DNA from: Mesorhizobium tamadayense
Lineage (GTDB): Bacteria > Pseudomonadota > Alphaproteobacteria > Rhizobiales > Rhizobiaceae
Direction of reading: 5' to 3'
NCBI RefSeq assembly: GCF_003863365.1
Contig: NZ_RQXT01000041.1
Location: 1-64,000, forward strand
Length of the DNA stretch: 64,000 nucleotides
Part shown: in pieces, positions 1-8,790 of the stretch
Numbering within the stretch: the first letter of the stretch is position 1
Layout: every line of letters begins with the position of its first letter
Made by a program: the position numbers and the translations under genes
Notes under the pieces: generated by a model
Databases searched by the model: none
Seen by the model: only the letters and a program-made list of their open reading frames with translations
What the model was told of the DNA's origin: nothing

Positions 1-30
1 GCCGGCAGGCCAGAGGGGGGCGCTGTCCCG
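1..30. repeat. Partial family B intergenic palindrome, cut by the window edge
   Basis: The first 30 bases carry the GGCAGGCCAGAGGGGGGCGC arm. This matches one end of the larger family B elements at 1207-1360, 26625-26781, 32937-33080 and 38663-38823. The other arm would lie to the left of the window. Confidence 0.5.
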
Positions 31-171
31 CATGCGTTTCCAGCTGGCACACGGGAACGACTCACCAAATTTGACCATGTGGACAAAAGTCGGACGCCGT
101 TCCATAGTCCAGGCGTCTGACATTTCTTGAACGGCCGGCTCGACACGGCCGTCGAACAGAGGGGAATTTCA

Positions 172-1194
172 ATGGAAAAAGATCACAAGTCGCAACGCGC
201 CGGCTTGTCGCGGCGCAACGTGCTGGAACTCGGCGCGCTGGGGCTGGCGGCGGCCGTGCTGCCCAGTGCCGCCTTCGCCAAGGACAAGAAGCTGAAGGTG
301 GCGGCGATCTTCGCCACGCCGATCGAGGAGCCGTGGGACAACCAGATCCATGTCGCGCTGCAGAAGGCCGAGAAGGAACTGGGCATCGAATATAAATGGT
401 CGGAAAAGGTCCAGACCGCCGACTTCAGCCGCGTGATGCGCGAATATGCGAAGGGCGGCTACCAGCTCGTGCTGGGCGATGCCTTCGCCGCCGAGCGCGA
501 ATCGCGCCGCACGGCAAAACAGTTCCCGAAGACGGCCTGGCTGTTCGGCTCCGGGGCCGGGCCGGCCGAACCCAATTTCGGCGTTTTCGACAACTGGATC
601 CACGAGCCCGCTTATCTCTCCGGCATGATCGCCGGCAAGATGTCGAAGTCGGGCACTGTCGGCGCCGTGGCGGCCATGGGCATCCCGGAAGTGAACCGGC
701 TGGTCAACGCCTTCTTTGCCGGCGCCAAGGAGGTCAACCCGAACATCAAGAAGAAGGTCGCTTTCATCGGCTCCTTCTTCGATCCACCCAAGGCCAAGGA
801 AGCGGCGGTGGCGCAGATCGATGCCGGCGTCGACGTCATCTATGCCGAGCGCTTCGGCGTCATCGAGGCGGCGGTGGAGAAGAAGATTCTTGCCATCTCC
901 AACATGTCCGACCAGTCGAGCCTCGGCCCGGACACGGTCATCACCGGCCCGGTGTGGGACATGTATCCGACGGTCGAGCAGGCGATCAAGCTGGTCAAGG
1001 CCGGCGTTTTTACCGCGCAGGACTATGGCGACTTCTCGCGCATGGCCAAGGGCGGCTCCTATCTCGCGCCCTACCACAAGTTCGACAAGACGCTGCCGGC
1101 CGAGGTCAAGGACTTGGTCGAGAAGAAGAAGGCGGAGATCCTGGAAGGCAATTTCCGCGTCGACGTCGACGAGAACACGCCGGTTTCGGATTGA
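172..1194 (+). CDS. BMP-family ABC transporter substrate-binding protein
   Basis: A 340-residue exported solute-binding protein of the BMP/PnrA (Med) type, the family that delivers purine nucleosides or related ligands to an ABC importer. The N-terminus has a twin-arginine motif (S13-R14-R15-N-V-L), a hydrophobic stretch and an AFA cleavage site near residue 36, so Tat export to the periplasm is likely. The mature part starts LKVAAIFATPIEEPWDNQ, typical of the fold. The ATG at 172 is preferred over an upstream in-frame TTG at 127 because GAGGGG lies just before it. It is first in a four-gene importer operon. Ligand identity is inferred from family only. Confidence 0.88.
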   Translation: MEKDHKSQRAGLSRRNVLELGALGLAAAVLPSAAFAKDKKLKVAAIFATPIEEPWDNQIHVALQKAEKELGIEYKWSEKVQTADFSRVMREYAKGGYQLVLGDAFAAERESRRTAKQFPKTAWLFGSGAGPAEPNFGVFDNWIHEPAYLSGMIAGKMSKSGTVGAVAAMGIPEVNRLVNAFFAGAKEVNPNIKKKVAFIGSFFDPPKAKEAAVAQIDAGVDVIYAERFGVIEAAVEKKILAISNMSDQSSLGPDTVITGPVWDMYPTVEQAIKLVKAGVFTAQDYGDFSRMAKGGSYLAPYHKFDKTLPAEVKDLVEKKKAEILEGNFRVDVDENTPVSD

Positions 1195-1206
1195 AGCCAG
1201 GGTTTC

Positions 1207-1360
1207 CCTCCCCCTTGAGGTCCCTTGAGGGGAGGGTGGCCCGCAGGGCCGGGAGGGGTCGCCCGCGACGCGCTTCATCCTTGTTAATCACAGGTCGAGG
1301 CGGCTGAGGCGACCCCTCCCGCCTCGCTTCGCTCGGCACCCTCCCCTCGAGGGGGAGGGG
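1207..1360. repeat. Family B intergenic palindromic element, copy 1
   Basis: Both ends carry CCCTCCCC(T)CGAGGGGAGGG-type inverted repeats flanking about 100 bases of interior. The element sits inside the importer operon, between the binding-protein and ATPase genes. Any transcript joining them must read through a strong hairpin, which could lower downstream expression or stabilise the upstream mRNA. Confidence 0.7.
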
Positions 1361-1376
1361 TATCCTGGAGTCTCCT

Positions 1377-2888
1377 TTGTCCGCCCCTCTGATCGAAATG
1401 CGCGGCATCACCAAGAGCTTCGGCGCCGTCAAGGCGAACGAGGGCGTCGATCTTAGCGTGGCACCCGGCGAGATCCTCGGCCTGCTGGGCGAGAACGGCG
1501 CCGGCAAGACGACGCTGATGAACGTGCTGTTCGGCGCCTATGCGCCGGATGCCGGCGAGATCCTGGTCGAGGGCCGACAGGTCGCCATCCACAGCTCGGC
1601 CGATGCTTTAGCCGCCGGCATCGGCATGGTGCACCAGCATTTCCATCTGGCGCCGCGGCTGACGGTGCTGGAGAACCTGTTGATAGGCATTCCCGGCAAG
1701 TCCGGCCGCATCGACCGCGCCAGCGGGCTGGCGCGGTTCAAGGAGATCGGCCGCCAGCACGGCTTAAACCTCAATCCGGAGCTGCCGGTCTCATCACTAT
1801 CGGTCGGCGAGCAGCAGCGGCTGGAAATCATTAAGGCGTTGTTTCGCGGCGCAAGGCTTCTGATCCTCGACGAGCCGACGGCGGTGCTGGCGCCAACCGA
1901 GGTCGACGGCCTGTTCGCCGCTCTGCGTTCAATGGCTGCCCAGGGGCTTGGCATCATCTTCATCTCGCATAAGCTCAACGAAGTGCGGGCGCTCACCCAT
2001 CGTTGCGTGGTGCTCAGGCATGGCAAGGTCGCCGGCCGCGTCGACCGTCCGGCAAGCACCACCTCGGCCGAAATGGCGAAGCTGATGTGCGGCCATGAGA
2101 TCGTGCCGCCGGCAAAGGGGGCGTCGACGGCCGGCGCCTCCGTGCTGACTCTCGACGGCATTTCCACCTTCGGCCATGGCGGAACGCCGCTGCGCGATGT
2201 TTCGCTGTTCGTCCGTTCGGGCGAGATCCTCGGCATTGCCGGCGTCTCGGGCAATGGCCAGCGGGCGCTCGCCGATGTGATCTCCGGCATGCTGCCACCG
2301 CAGACCGGCACGATGACGATAGCCGGCAAAGCGGTTGCGCAGTTCTCGCCGCGCGAGCTACAGGCGCTCGGCCTCGGCCGCATTCCGGAAGACCGGATGA
2401 CGACCGGCTTGGTAACCAATCTGCCGCTAGCCGATTCCATGGTGCTGCCGCGCATCGGCACGGAAGCCTTCAGCCGCAAGGGGCTGCTCAATCCGGCTGC
2501 GATCCGCACGTTCGCGGAAGCGCAGATCAAGGCTTATGACATTCGGTGTCCGGGGCCGATGATCCGGGCGGGCGCGCTCTCCGGCGGCAATCTGCAGAAG
2601 GCGCTTTTGGCGCGCGAGCTTGCTTTCGATCCCAAGGTGCTGATCGTCTCGCAGCCGACGCGCGGCCTCGACATCGGCGCCGCACGCTTCATCCACGAGA
2701 AGTTCCTGGCCATGCGCGGCAAGGGCTGCGGCATCATCGTGATTGGCGAAGACATCGAGGAATTGCTGATGCTCTCGGACCGCATCGCGGTGATGTATGA
2801 GGGCCGCATCGCCGGCACGCTTTCCGGCGCGGAGGCGACTGTAGCGAGGCTCGGCCTGATGATGACCGGCGCGGAGGGGCACGCCTGA
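1377..2888 (+). CDS. ABC transporter ATP-binding protein, duplicated nucleotide-binding domains (BMP importer)
   Basis: A 503-residue cytoplasmic ATPase with two fused ABC domains, like RbsA/YufO. The first domain has an intact Walker A (GENGAGKTT, residues 38-46), signature LSVGEQQR and Walker B LLILDEP. The second has a degenerate P-loop (GVSGNGQRA) and signature LSGGNLQK, the usual asymmetry in this subfamily. The only sensible start is TTG at 1377, behind CTGGAG; ATG at 1398 would remove part of the first strand. The next gene overlaps its stop by one base. It powers uptake with the two permeases that follow. Confidence 0.9.
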   Translation: MSAPLIEMRGITKSFGAVKANEGVDLSVAPGEILGLLGENGAGKTTLMNVLFGAYAPDAGEILVEGRQVAIHSSADALAAGIGMVHQHFHLAPRLTVLENLLIGIPGKSGRIDRASGLARFKEIGRQHGLNLNPELPVSSLSVGEQQRLEIIKALFRGARLLILDEPTAVLAPTEVDGLFAALRSMAAQGLGIIFISHKLNEVRALTHRCVVLRHGKVAGRVDRPASTTSAEMAKLMCGHEIVPPAKGASTAGASVLTLDGISTFGHGGTPLRDVSLFVRSGEILGIAGVSGNGQRALADVISGMLPPQTGTMTIAGKAVAQFSPRELQALGLGRIPEDRMTTGLVTNLPLADSMVLPRIGTEAFSRKGLLNPAAIRTFAEAQIKAYDIRCPGPMIRAGALSGGNLQKALLARELAFDPKVLIVSQPTRGLDIGAARFIHEKFLAMRGKGCGIIVIGEDIEELLMLSDRIAVMYEGRIAGTLSGAEATVARLGLMMTGAEGHA

Positions 2889-3943
2889 TGTTTCGCCTGG
2901 AAGCCCGGAGCTCGACGCCCGCCTGGTTCAATCTCGCGCTGCCGCTGCTGGCAATCGCCGTCGCGCTGGTGCTGTGCAGCGGCCTGATCGCGGTGGCCGG
3001 CGCCGGCGTGATCGACGCCTATGGTGTCATGTTCTCGGCCTCGCTCGGCGACAGCTACGCCATTACCGAAACGCTGGTGCGCGCCGCCCCGATGATCTTC
3101 ACCGGCCTTGCGGTTGCGATCGCCTTCCGAGCCAAATTCTGGAACATCGGCGCCGAGGGCCAGTTGCTGGCCGGCGCGGTGGCAAGCTGCGCCATCGGCG
3201 CGATTCCGATGCCGGGGTACCTCGCCATGCTCCTGATGGCGCTGGCGGGCGCCGCGGCCGGCGCTCTCGTCGCGCTGGTGCCGGCGACGCTGCGTGTCAA
3301 ATTCAAGGTCGACGACGTGGTCAGCTCGCTGCTGCTCAACTCGGTCATCTACTATGCGCTGATGGCGCTGATCGAGGGGCCGTGGAAGGATTCGTTCAGC
3401 GGCTATCCGATCTCGCCGCCGATCGAGGATTCGGCCAATTTCCCGGTGCTGATCGAAGGCACGCGGCTGCATCTCGGCGTCGTGGTGGCACTGATCGCAG
3501 CACCCCTTTGCTGGTTCCTGATCGCGCGAACCACGCTCGGCTTCAGGATACGCGTCACCGGTGAGAACCCGGAGGCGGCCCGCTATGGCGGCATCAACGT
3601 GCAGCGCGTGCTGCTCTCCACCGCGCTGCTGTCAGGTGCGCTGGCCGGGCTCGCAGGCGTCGGCGAGGTCGGCGGCGTGCATTTCCAGGTGATGAGCGAC
3701 ATCTCGCCGGGCTATGGCTATTCCGGCATCGTGGTCGCCATGCTGGCGCGGCTCAACCCGCTCGGCGTGGTACCGGCGGCGATCTTCCTGGCCGCGGTCA
3801 TGACCGGCGCCGAGGCGATGTCGCGCGCGACCGGCGTGCCGGCGTTCCTGAGCGACGTCATCCAGGGCACGGCGCTGCTTACCATGCTGGTGGCGCTGCT
3901 CTTCACCGCCTACCGCATCCGCCGCGTGGGAGCGACGGCATGA
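2888..3943 (+). CDS. ABC transporter permease, BPD_transp_2 type (first permease)
   Basis: A 351-residue inner-membrane protein with roughly eight to ten hydrophobic segments. The conserved cytoplasmic stretch GENPEAARYGGINVQR (near residues 224-239) is characteristic of permeases of BMP/nucleoside and ribose-type importers. The ATG shares a base with the ATPase stop and the stop overlaps the next start, so translation is probably coupled. It forms a heterodimeric channel with the following gene. Confidence 0.9.
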   Translation: MFRLEARSSTPAWFNLALPLLAIAVALVLCSGLIAVAGAGVIDAYGVMFSASLGDSYAITETLVRAAPMIFTGLAVAIAFRAKFWNIGAEGQLLAGAVASCAIGAIPMPGYLAMLLMALAGAAAGALVALVPATLRVKFKVDDVVSSLLLNSVIYYALMALIEGPWKDSFSGYPISPPIEDSANFPVLIEGTRLHLGVVVALIAAPLCWFLIARTTLGFRIRVTGENPEAARYGGINVQRVLLSTALLSGALAGLAGVGEVGGVHFQVMSDISPGYGYSGIVVAMLARLNPLGVVPAAIFLAAVMTGAEAMSRATGVPAFLSDVIQGTALLTMLVALLFTAYRIRRVGATA

Positions 3944-4884
3944 GCGCGGTGTTCGAGCAGATTTTTCAGGTCGGCTTCCTTGCCGCCATCATCCGCATCG
4001 CGACGCCGCTTGCCTTCGCCACGCTCGGCGAGATGTTTTCGGAGCGCGCCGGCGTGCTCAATCTCGGCATCGAAGGCATCATGCTGTTGTCGGCCATGGC
4101 CGGGTTCACCGCGACCAGCCTCAGCGGCAGCTTGTGGCTGGGCGTGCTGATCGCCGTGCTGACCGGCGCGCTGATGGGCGCGATGCATGCGCTGTTCACG
4201 GTGGCGCTGGGCTTGAGCCAACATGTCTGCGGCATCGGCGTGACATTGTTCTCTTCCGGCCTTGCCTATTTCCTCTACCGGCTGATCTTCGGCCAGCAGT
4301 CGGTGCCGCCGAGCATCAAGGGCTTCCAGCCGGTGCCGATCCCGCTGCTGTCGGACATTCCGATCCTGGGACCGGCAGTGTTCAACCAGTTCACGCTGGT
4401 CTATCTGGCGATCATCGCCATCCCGCTCGCCGCCTTCGTGCTCTACCGCACGCCCTGGGGGCTGTCGGTGCGCATGGTCGGCGAGAACCCGCGCGCGGCG
4501 GATTCGGCCGGTGTCAGCGTGATCGCCACGCGCTTCCAGGCGGTGATCCTCGGCGGCGCGCTGATGGGGCTCGCCGGCGCGTTCCTCACCATGGCGCAGT
4601 TCAACGCCTTCACCTTCGGCGTGGTGTCGGGGCGCGGCTGGGTGGCGATCGCGCTGGTCGTGTTCGGCCGCTGGGACCCGTGGCGCTCGGCGGGCGCTGC
4701 ACTGCTCTTTGCCTTCGTCGACGCGCTGCAGCTCAGGATGCAGGCGAGCGGCCTCGGCCACATCCCCTATGAAGCCTTCCTGATGCTGCCCTTCATCTTC
4801 ACCATCATTGCCATGGCGGTGATGTCGCGCAACGCGGTGGCGCCTTCGGCGCTGCTGAAGCCGTTCCGCAGAGAGGAGCGGTAG
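3940..4884 (+). CDS. ABC transporter permease, BPD_transp_2 type (second permease)
   Basis: A 314-residue inner-membrane protein, the partner of the preceding permease. It has the family opening ATLGEMFSERAGVLNLGIEG and the cytoplasmic motif GENPRAADSAGVSV. It overlaps the previous gene by four bases (ATGA). The operon ends here and faces a convergent SDR gene after 25 bases, with no clear terminator between them. Confidence 0.9.
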   Translation: MSAVFEQIFQVGFLAAIIRIATPLAFATLGEMFSERAGVLNLGIEGIMLLSAMAGFTATSLSGSLWLGVLIAVLTGALMGAMHALFTVALGLSQHVCGIGVTLFSSGLAYFLYRLIFGQQSVPPSIKGFQPVPIPLLSDIPILGPAVFNQFTLVYLAIIAIPLAAFVLYRTPWGLSVRMVGENPRAADSAGVSVIATRFQAVILGGALMGLAGAFLTMAQFNAFTFGVVSGRGWVAIALVVFGRWDPWRSAGAALLFAFVDALQLRMQASGLGHIPYEAFLMLPFIFTIIAMAVMSRNAVAPSALLKPFRREER

Positions 4885-4909
4885 GCTCGTCCGCCGCCAG
4901 CGCGCCGCC

Positions 4910-5677
4910 TCAGATGGCCGTAAAGGCGTTGTCGACGAAGAGATGCGCGCCGTTGACGAAGCTCGATTCGTCGCTGGCCAGGAACAGCGCCGCCTTCGCC
5001 ACCTCTTCCGGCTCGCCGATGCGGCCCTGCTGCGCGGCCATGGCGGCGTCGGAAACATCGACGCCGAGCTTGCCGAGATCGGCCACCTCGCGCAGGCCAT
5101 GCGGGGTGCGGATGAAGCCGGGGCAGACGGCATTGCAGCGGATGTTGCGGTCGCGGAATTCCACGGCGATGGCGCGCGCGAACATGTGGCAGGCGCCCTT
5201 GGTGGTGTCGTAGAGCACTTCATTCGGCGTCGCCGCCACCGCCGAGATCGACGAGGTGCAGACGATCGAGCCGCCGCCGGCGGCGATCATGCCGGGCAGC
5301 ACCGCGCGCGTCATCAGGAACATCGAGCGGACGTTGACGGCATGCAGCCAGTCCCATTCATGCAAGGTCGTCTCCAGGAAGGGTTTGATGACGATGGTGC
5401 CGGCATGATTGAACAGCACTGTGACCGGTCCGAATTTTTCCGCCGCCGCCTTCGCGGCCGCTTCGACCTGGGCTTCATCCGAAACATCGGCCACGAAATG
5501 CTCGGCCGCATGGCCGCGCGCGCGGATCGCCGCGGCGGTCGCGGCCGCCGCCTCGCCGTTGCGGTCGACGATCGCCACCTTGGCGCCCTCGGCGGCAAAC
5601 AGGTCGGAGGCCGCCCCGCCCATGCCCGTCGCGCCGCCCGAGATGATGGCGACCTTGCCCGCCAGCCTTCCAGCCAT
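4910..5677 (-). CDS. SDR-family oxidoreductase
   Basis: A 256-residue classical short-chain dehydrogenase. It shows the NAD(P) glycine motif SGGATGMGGA near residues 11-20, an NHAG motif (a variant of NNAG), catalytic Ser in CTSSISA and the YDTTK active site, then a C-terminus ending in VDNAFTAI. The start at 5677 is chosen because GGAG lies about nine bases upstream and the chain begins MAGRLAGKVAIISGG; longer in-frame extensions look non-coding. The substrate cannot be read from sequence. It lies convergent to the importer operon and need not be functionally linked. Confidence 0.88.
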   Translation of the reverse strand: MAGRLAGKVAIISGGATGMGGAASDLFAAEGAKVAIVDRNGEAAAATAAAIRARGHAAEHFVADVSDEAQVEAAAKAAAEKFGPVTVLFNHAGTIVIKPFLETTLHEWDWLHAVNVRSMFLMTRAVLPGMIAAGGGSIVCTSSISAVAATPNEVLYDTTKGACHMFARAIAVEFRDRNIRCNAVCPGFIRTPHGLREVADLGKLGVDVSDAAMAAQQGRIGEPEEVAKAALFLASDESSFVNGAHLFVDNAFTAI

Positions 5678-5982
5678 GTCTTTTCTCCGTTCTGTTCTGA
5701 AGGTCTCGTCTGCTCGGCCTAATGCTATCCTTGCCGCTCCAGATGGCCAAGCTCTGCCGGACACAGGACTTTTCGGTTTGGGAAGGCCGCTCCGATCGGC
5801 CGATTCCAAATCGTTCGGAGGCAGTGTCGCGCGCGCAGGCAGCCAGAATACCGGCCCTGCTAGAAGCATGAAAAACTACTGACTGCCAGAATCCGAGAAC
5901 GTTTTCCCAAAAATGCCGCGAAAATAGCAATCGACAAAGTCTACTAACTTTATAGATTAATGGCCGAGACGGAGGCTCGACC
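5678..5982. other. Divergent intergenic region, no gene seen
   Basis: These 305 bases separate the SDR gene (minus) from the small membrane protein (plus). The last 80 bases are markedly A+T-richer than their surroundings, as expected of a promoter (a TATAGA-like box at 5951-5956), but I see no convincing -35 partner or operator. Confidence 0.4.
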
Positions 5983-6132
5983 ATGTCCTACATCCAGAAC
6001 GCTCAGCGCAAAGGCCAAAGGCTGACCGCCGACCAGAGCTGGAGGCCCGCCTATGGCGGCACCTTCGCCTATCTCGTCTTCGCGCTGGCGTTCGTGTTCA
6101 CCGGCGCGGTGGTGCTGGGTCTCATTCCGTGA
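5983..6132 (+). CDS. Small single-pass membrane protein (49 residues), unknown function
   Basis: A 49-residue frame begins MSYIQNAQRK, with CGGAGG seven to twelve bases upstream. Its charged N-terminal half is followed by one hydrophobic segment of about 22 residues (GGTFAYLVFALAFVFTGAVV) ending in GLIP. This fits a small inner-membrane protein with the N-terminus in the cytoplasm. I do not recognise the family. Good ribosome-binding site, codon bias and composition support a real gene. Its stop codon is the first base triplet of a tandem 14-base repeat. Confidence 0.6.
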   Translation: MSYIQNAQRKGQRLTADQSWRPAYGGTFAYLVFALAFVFTGAVVLGLIP

Positions 6133-6171
6133 CAATCGGGCCCTGACAATCGGGCCCTGACAGTCGGGTCC
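6130..6171 (+). repeat. Three tandem copies of a 14-base unit
   Basis: TGACAATCGGGCCC occurs at 6130-6143 and 6144-6157, and as TGACAGTCGGGTCC at 6158-6171. The first unit supplies the stop codon of the 49-residue membrane protein. Confidence 0.85.
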
Positions 6172-6340
6172 AGCAAATCAGGCACTTGCCGCATCGGGAC
6201 CAAGGCCCCGCTGCCAACAATCCGAGTTGAGTAGCCAAAGCAGATGACTGGCCGAGCGCCGGGCGCGTTCGCGCGCCTGCGCGCTGGATCTTGTTCGAAG
6301 GTATGGAGCGGGGCAACCCAACGTGATGGAGGCGATGGCA

Positions 6341-7279
6341 ATGCCGATCGAGTTCACGCATGTTCCCGGTAAGCCTGCCAATGGCAGCTTCTTCTACGAT
6401 TTCGCCGAGACCGCGACCAAGCTGTCGCTGATCGAGGACGCCGGTTTCCGCAAGCTAGTGGTCGACGATCCGGCCGGCGTGCTCACCAATATGGACATCG
6501 CCGCCCAGACGCTCGACCGCACGGCGTCGCTGGAGGTCGTGCTGACGCATTGGGCCGGCGTGATCGAGCCGAACGTGGCGGCAAGACAGCTCGCCGCGCT
6601 CGACGCCAAGAGCGGCGGCCGCCTGTCGCTCCGGATGCTGAGCGAGCCGCTGGAGGACAGCGACGCCGAGGCCCGTCCCTTCGGCCACAGCGTGGTCTGG
6701 CAGCGCATCGACGAATATCTAGTGCTGTTGAAGCGCCTTTGGTCGAACGACAAGCCCTTCGATCACGAAGGCGCCTTCTACAGCGTGAGAGGCGGTTATG
6801 TGCCGCGCAAGGGCCCGCATGGCGCCGACCTCACCATCCGTCTCGGCGGGCAGTCCGGCACCGCGCTGAAGGTCGCCGGCCGGCATGCCGCCATCTTCGA
6901 GCTGGCGGCCGGCTCGCCCGAGGAGATCGGACAGCTTATGCAGCGCGTGCGAGGTGCTGCCGCCGAACACGGCCGCGCCGGCAAGCTGCGCTTCGCGCTG
7001 CCCGTCCGCATTCGCCCCGAGGGCTGGTCTGGCGCCTCCGACCACAAGGCGGTCGAGGTTGCAGGACCGCCGGCGCGGCTTGCGCTGACGCTGCTGCCCT
7101 ATGCCGCCATGGGCATCGAGGAATTCATGATCACCGGCATCGACCGCCCCGGCGAGATTGCCCGGATCGGGCGCGAGACCGTCACGCTGATCGCGAATTC
7201 GCTGGCGCGGCGCGAAGCCGACACTCCACCGCCAGGAACGTTTGCGTCGCGCTCTTTCACCGCGGCACACGTCCGCTGA
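6341..7279 (+). CDS. LLM-class flavin-dependent oxidoreductase
   Basis: About 312 residues of the luciferase-like/SsuD monooxygenase fold, reduced-flavin enzymes that oxidise alkanesulfonates, amines, ketones and similar small molecules. Family signs include the N-terminal MPIEFTH, the LTHWAGVIEPNVAARQLAALD stretch (read in two parts), SGGRLSLRML, and VWQRIDEYLVLLKRLW followed by FDHEGAFY, a hallmark of the group. Three close in-frame ATGs exist; 6341 is chosen because GGAGG at 6328-6332 is well placed. It is a lone gene convergent with the sigma-factor gene. The exact substrate is unknown. Confidence 0.85.
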   Translation: MPIEFTHVPGKPANGSFFYDFAETATKLSLIEDAGFRKLVVDDPAGVLTNMDIAAQTLDRTASLEVVLTHWAGVIEPNVAARQLAALDAKSGGRLSLRMLSEPLEDSDAEARPFGHSVVWQRIDEYLVLLKRLWSNDKPFDHEGAFYSVRGGYVPRKGPHGADLTIRLGGQSGTALKVAGRHAAIFELAAGSPEEIGQLMQRVRGAAAEHGRAGKLRFALPVRIRPEGWSGASDHKAVEVAGPPARLALTLLPYAAMGIEEFMITGIDRPGEIARIGRETVTLIANSLARREADTPPPGTFASRSFTAAHVR

Positions 7280-7321
7280 CATTGCAGATCGATGTGAGAC
7301 CGGTTCGGCGGCCGCCGGTCT

Positions 7322-8257
7322 TCATCGAGGATCGACGGGCGACGGCAGCTGCGAGACATAGTCGACGCCGTCCATGACATAGTCCGCGAAGAGGAAGTCG
7401 CGGATGCCGGCGATCCGGCCATTCTCCAAATGGATGAGGATGAAGTAGCGCGGCGATCCATCCGGACGATCCGGACTGGTGACCAGGATGGCGGGCCGGC
7501 CTTCGACCAGGCCGATGGTGAAATGCCAATGCGTCTCGTCGGAATAGCGGCCGAAATAATTGCCGACATATTCCTTGCCTTCGGCGCGAAGCCGATTGAC
7601 CAGCTCCAGCTTCACGTCGTCGGCGAGCAGGCCGCGCAAGGCGTCGAAGTCCCGGGCGTTGAAGGCGGCGACATAGTCGCCGAGGCGCCGCATGTCATGC
7701 TGGTTGAGGGTCGGTCGCGGCAATGCCGCCCGCGGCGCGTCGGCGAGCTTGCGCAGGCTCTCACGGCCGCGTTGCAGCGCGCCCTTGATCGCCGTTTCGG
7801 TGGTTTCGAGGATCTCGCCGATCTCCTCAAGGCTGTGGCCCAGCACGTCCTTCAGCACGACGATGCATCTTTGCGCCGGGGGCAATTGCATCAGCTCGGC
7901 AAGGCTGGCCTCGGCGGCAATCCGCGCATCGATGGGGGAGCCTTCGTCGGCGATCGTATCGATCTCGACCTCGCTCTCCCTCGTCCGCGAGCGGGCCCGT
8001 TTGCGCAGGAAATCTAGCGCTGAATTGTGCGTGATGCGAAACAGCCAGGGCTCGGTCTTTTCGGGCATGTCGCCATTCCTGATCGCCACGAAAGCTTTGG
8101 CCAAGGCTTCCTGAACGATGTCCTCGCCATCGATGACCGATCCCACCATCCGTGAGCAATAACGGTGCAACCGGGCTCTCAAGCCGGCGGCTTCGCGCTC
8201 GAAGGCGCGAAGTCTGGCCTCGGTCGGCGCAACGGCATGGTCATGCGAACCGGTCAC
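7322..8257 (-). CDS. ECF-type RNA polymerase sigma factor with C-terminal SnoaL/NTF2-like domain
   Basis: A 311-residue alternative sigma factor. Region 2 includes DGEDIVQEALAKAF (about residues 43-56) and WLFRITHNSALDFLRKRA. Region 4 includes LPPAQRCIVVLKDVLGHSLE and an HTH reading TTETAIKGALQRGRESL. From about residue 185 to the end there is an extra domain (LGDYVAAFNARDFDALRGLL onward) resembling SnoaL/NTF2-like tails, which in SigJ/ECF41/ECF56-type factors replace a separate anti-sigma factor. The start is GTG at 8257, with GGAG five bases before it. It lies downstream of the monooxygenase gene in the same direction, probably one operon. Confidence 0.88.
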   Translation of the reverse strand: MTGSHDHAVAPTEARLRAFEREAAGLRARLHRYCSRMVGSVIDGEDIVQEALAKAFVAIRNGDMPEKTEPWLFRITHNSALDFLRKRARSRTRESEVEIDTIADEGSPIDARIAAEASLAELMQLPPAQRCIVVLKDVLGHSLEEIGEILETTETAIKGALQRGRESLRKLADAPRAALPRPTLNQHDMRRLGDYVAAFNARDFDALRGLLADDVKLELVNRLRAEGKEYVGNYFGRYSDETHWHFTIGLVEGRPAILVTSPDRPDGSPRYFILIHLENGRIAGIRDFLFADYVMDGVDYVSQLPSPVDPR

Positions 8258-8279
8258 GCAGTCTCCATCTCTTTCTGAC

Positions 8280-8323
8280 GCAATTCCGGACGGAAAACCG
8301 TTTCACACTTTTCCTGGAATTGC
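8280..8323. repeat. Family C hairpin (core AAACCG...CACTTTT), copy 1
   Basis: An imperfect palindrome with outer arms GCAATTCC and GGAATTGC and interior GGAAAACCGTTTCACACTTTTCC. It fills almost the whole gap between the monooxygenase stop and the sigma-factor start, so it would form a hairpin in their joint transcript. Confidence 0.75.
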
Positions 8324-8324
8324 T

Positions 8325-8639
8325 TTAGTCTTCGATCCCGCCAGTGTGGGAATAGCTGGTGTGGCCCATCACGGTCTCGCCGGTTCCAAGCTCGAGAATC
8401 GTCTTCATATACTCGGCGAAGCGGGGGTCGCTGCGGAAGGCAGCGATGTCTTCGGCCGAGCGCCATTGCGAGATGTTGACCACCTTGCCGCCGTCGCCGC
8501 CGACGACCACGGACGAGGACAGCGAGCCTGGCTGCTTGCTGAAGAAGTTGCGCGTCCCTTCGGCCAGCGCCTCCGCGAGGTCCTGCTGCTTGCCGGGCTT
8601 GGCGGTGAAGACGTTGATCAAGGTCACTGCGGTCGACAT
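8325..8639 (-). CDS. Antibiotic-biosynthesis-monooxygenase (ABM) domain protein
   Basis: A 104-residue cytoplasmic protein of the dimeric alpha+beta-barrel ABM type (small cofactor-free oxygenases, haem-degrading or redox-stress enzymes). It begins MSTAVTLINVFTAKPGKQQD and contains FSKQPGSLSSSVVVGGDGGK and ISQWRSAEDIAAFRSDPRF, the usual pattern. CGGAG lies before the ATG. It precedes the ECF sigma gene by 67 bases on the same strand. Small oxidoreductases commonly sit beside sigma factors of this architecture and are often their targets, so co-regulation is likely but not proven. Confidence 0.82.
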   Translation of the reverse strand: MSTAVTLINVFTAKPGKQQDLAEALAEGTRNFFSKQPGSLSSSVVVGGDGGKVVNISQWRSAEDIAAFRSDPRFAEYMKTILELGTGETVMGHTSYSHTGGIED

Positions 8640-8790
8640 GGCTTGGCTCCGTTTGTCCTGGTGGCGGAGGCCGTTGTGGCTTCCGCAATCGTCACAACCG
8701 TCAAGACGAACGCGATGCCGGAAACGGAACGGTGAATAGAGAAAAAGTCTCTGCGGTCGAGTGGTCCCGCGTCAATCCTTTTCCGCCGCT

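Noticed and set aside
127..171. Upstream TTG start for the BMP binding protein
   Set aside because: The ATG at 172 has a good ribosome-binding site and gives a normal Tat signal; the extension adds non-signal residues.
1106..1507. Minus-strand frame of 133 codons crossing the family B repeat
   Set aside because: Made of antisense gene ends plus repeat; no ribosome-binding site or conserved protein pattern.
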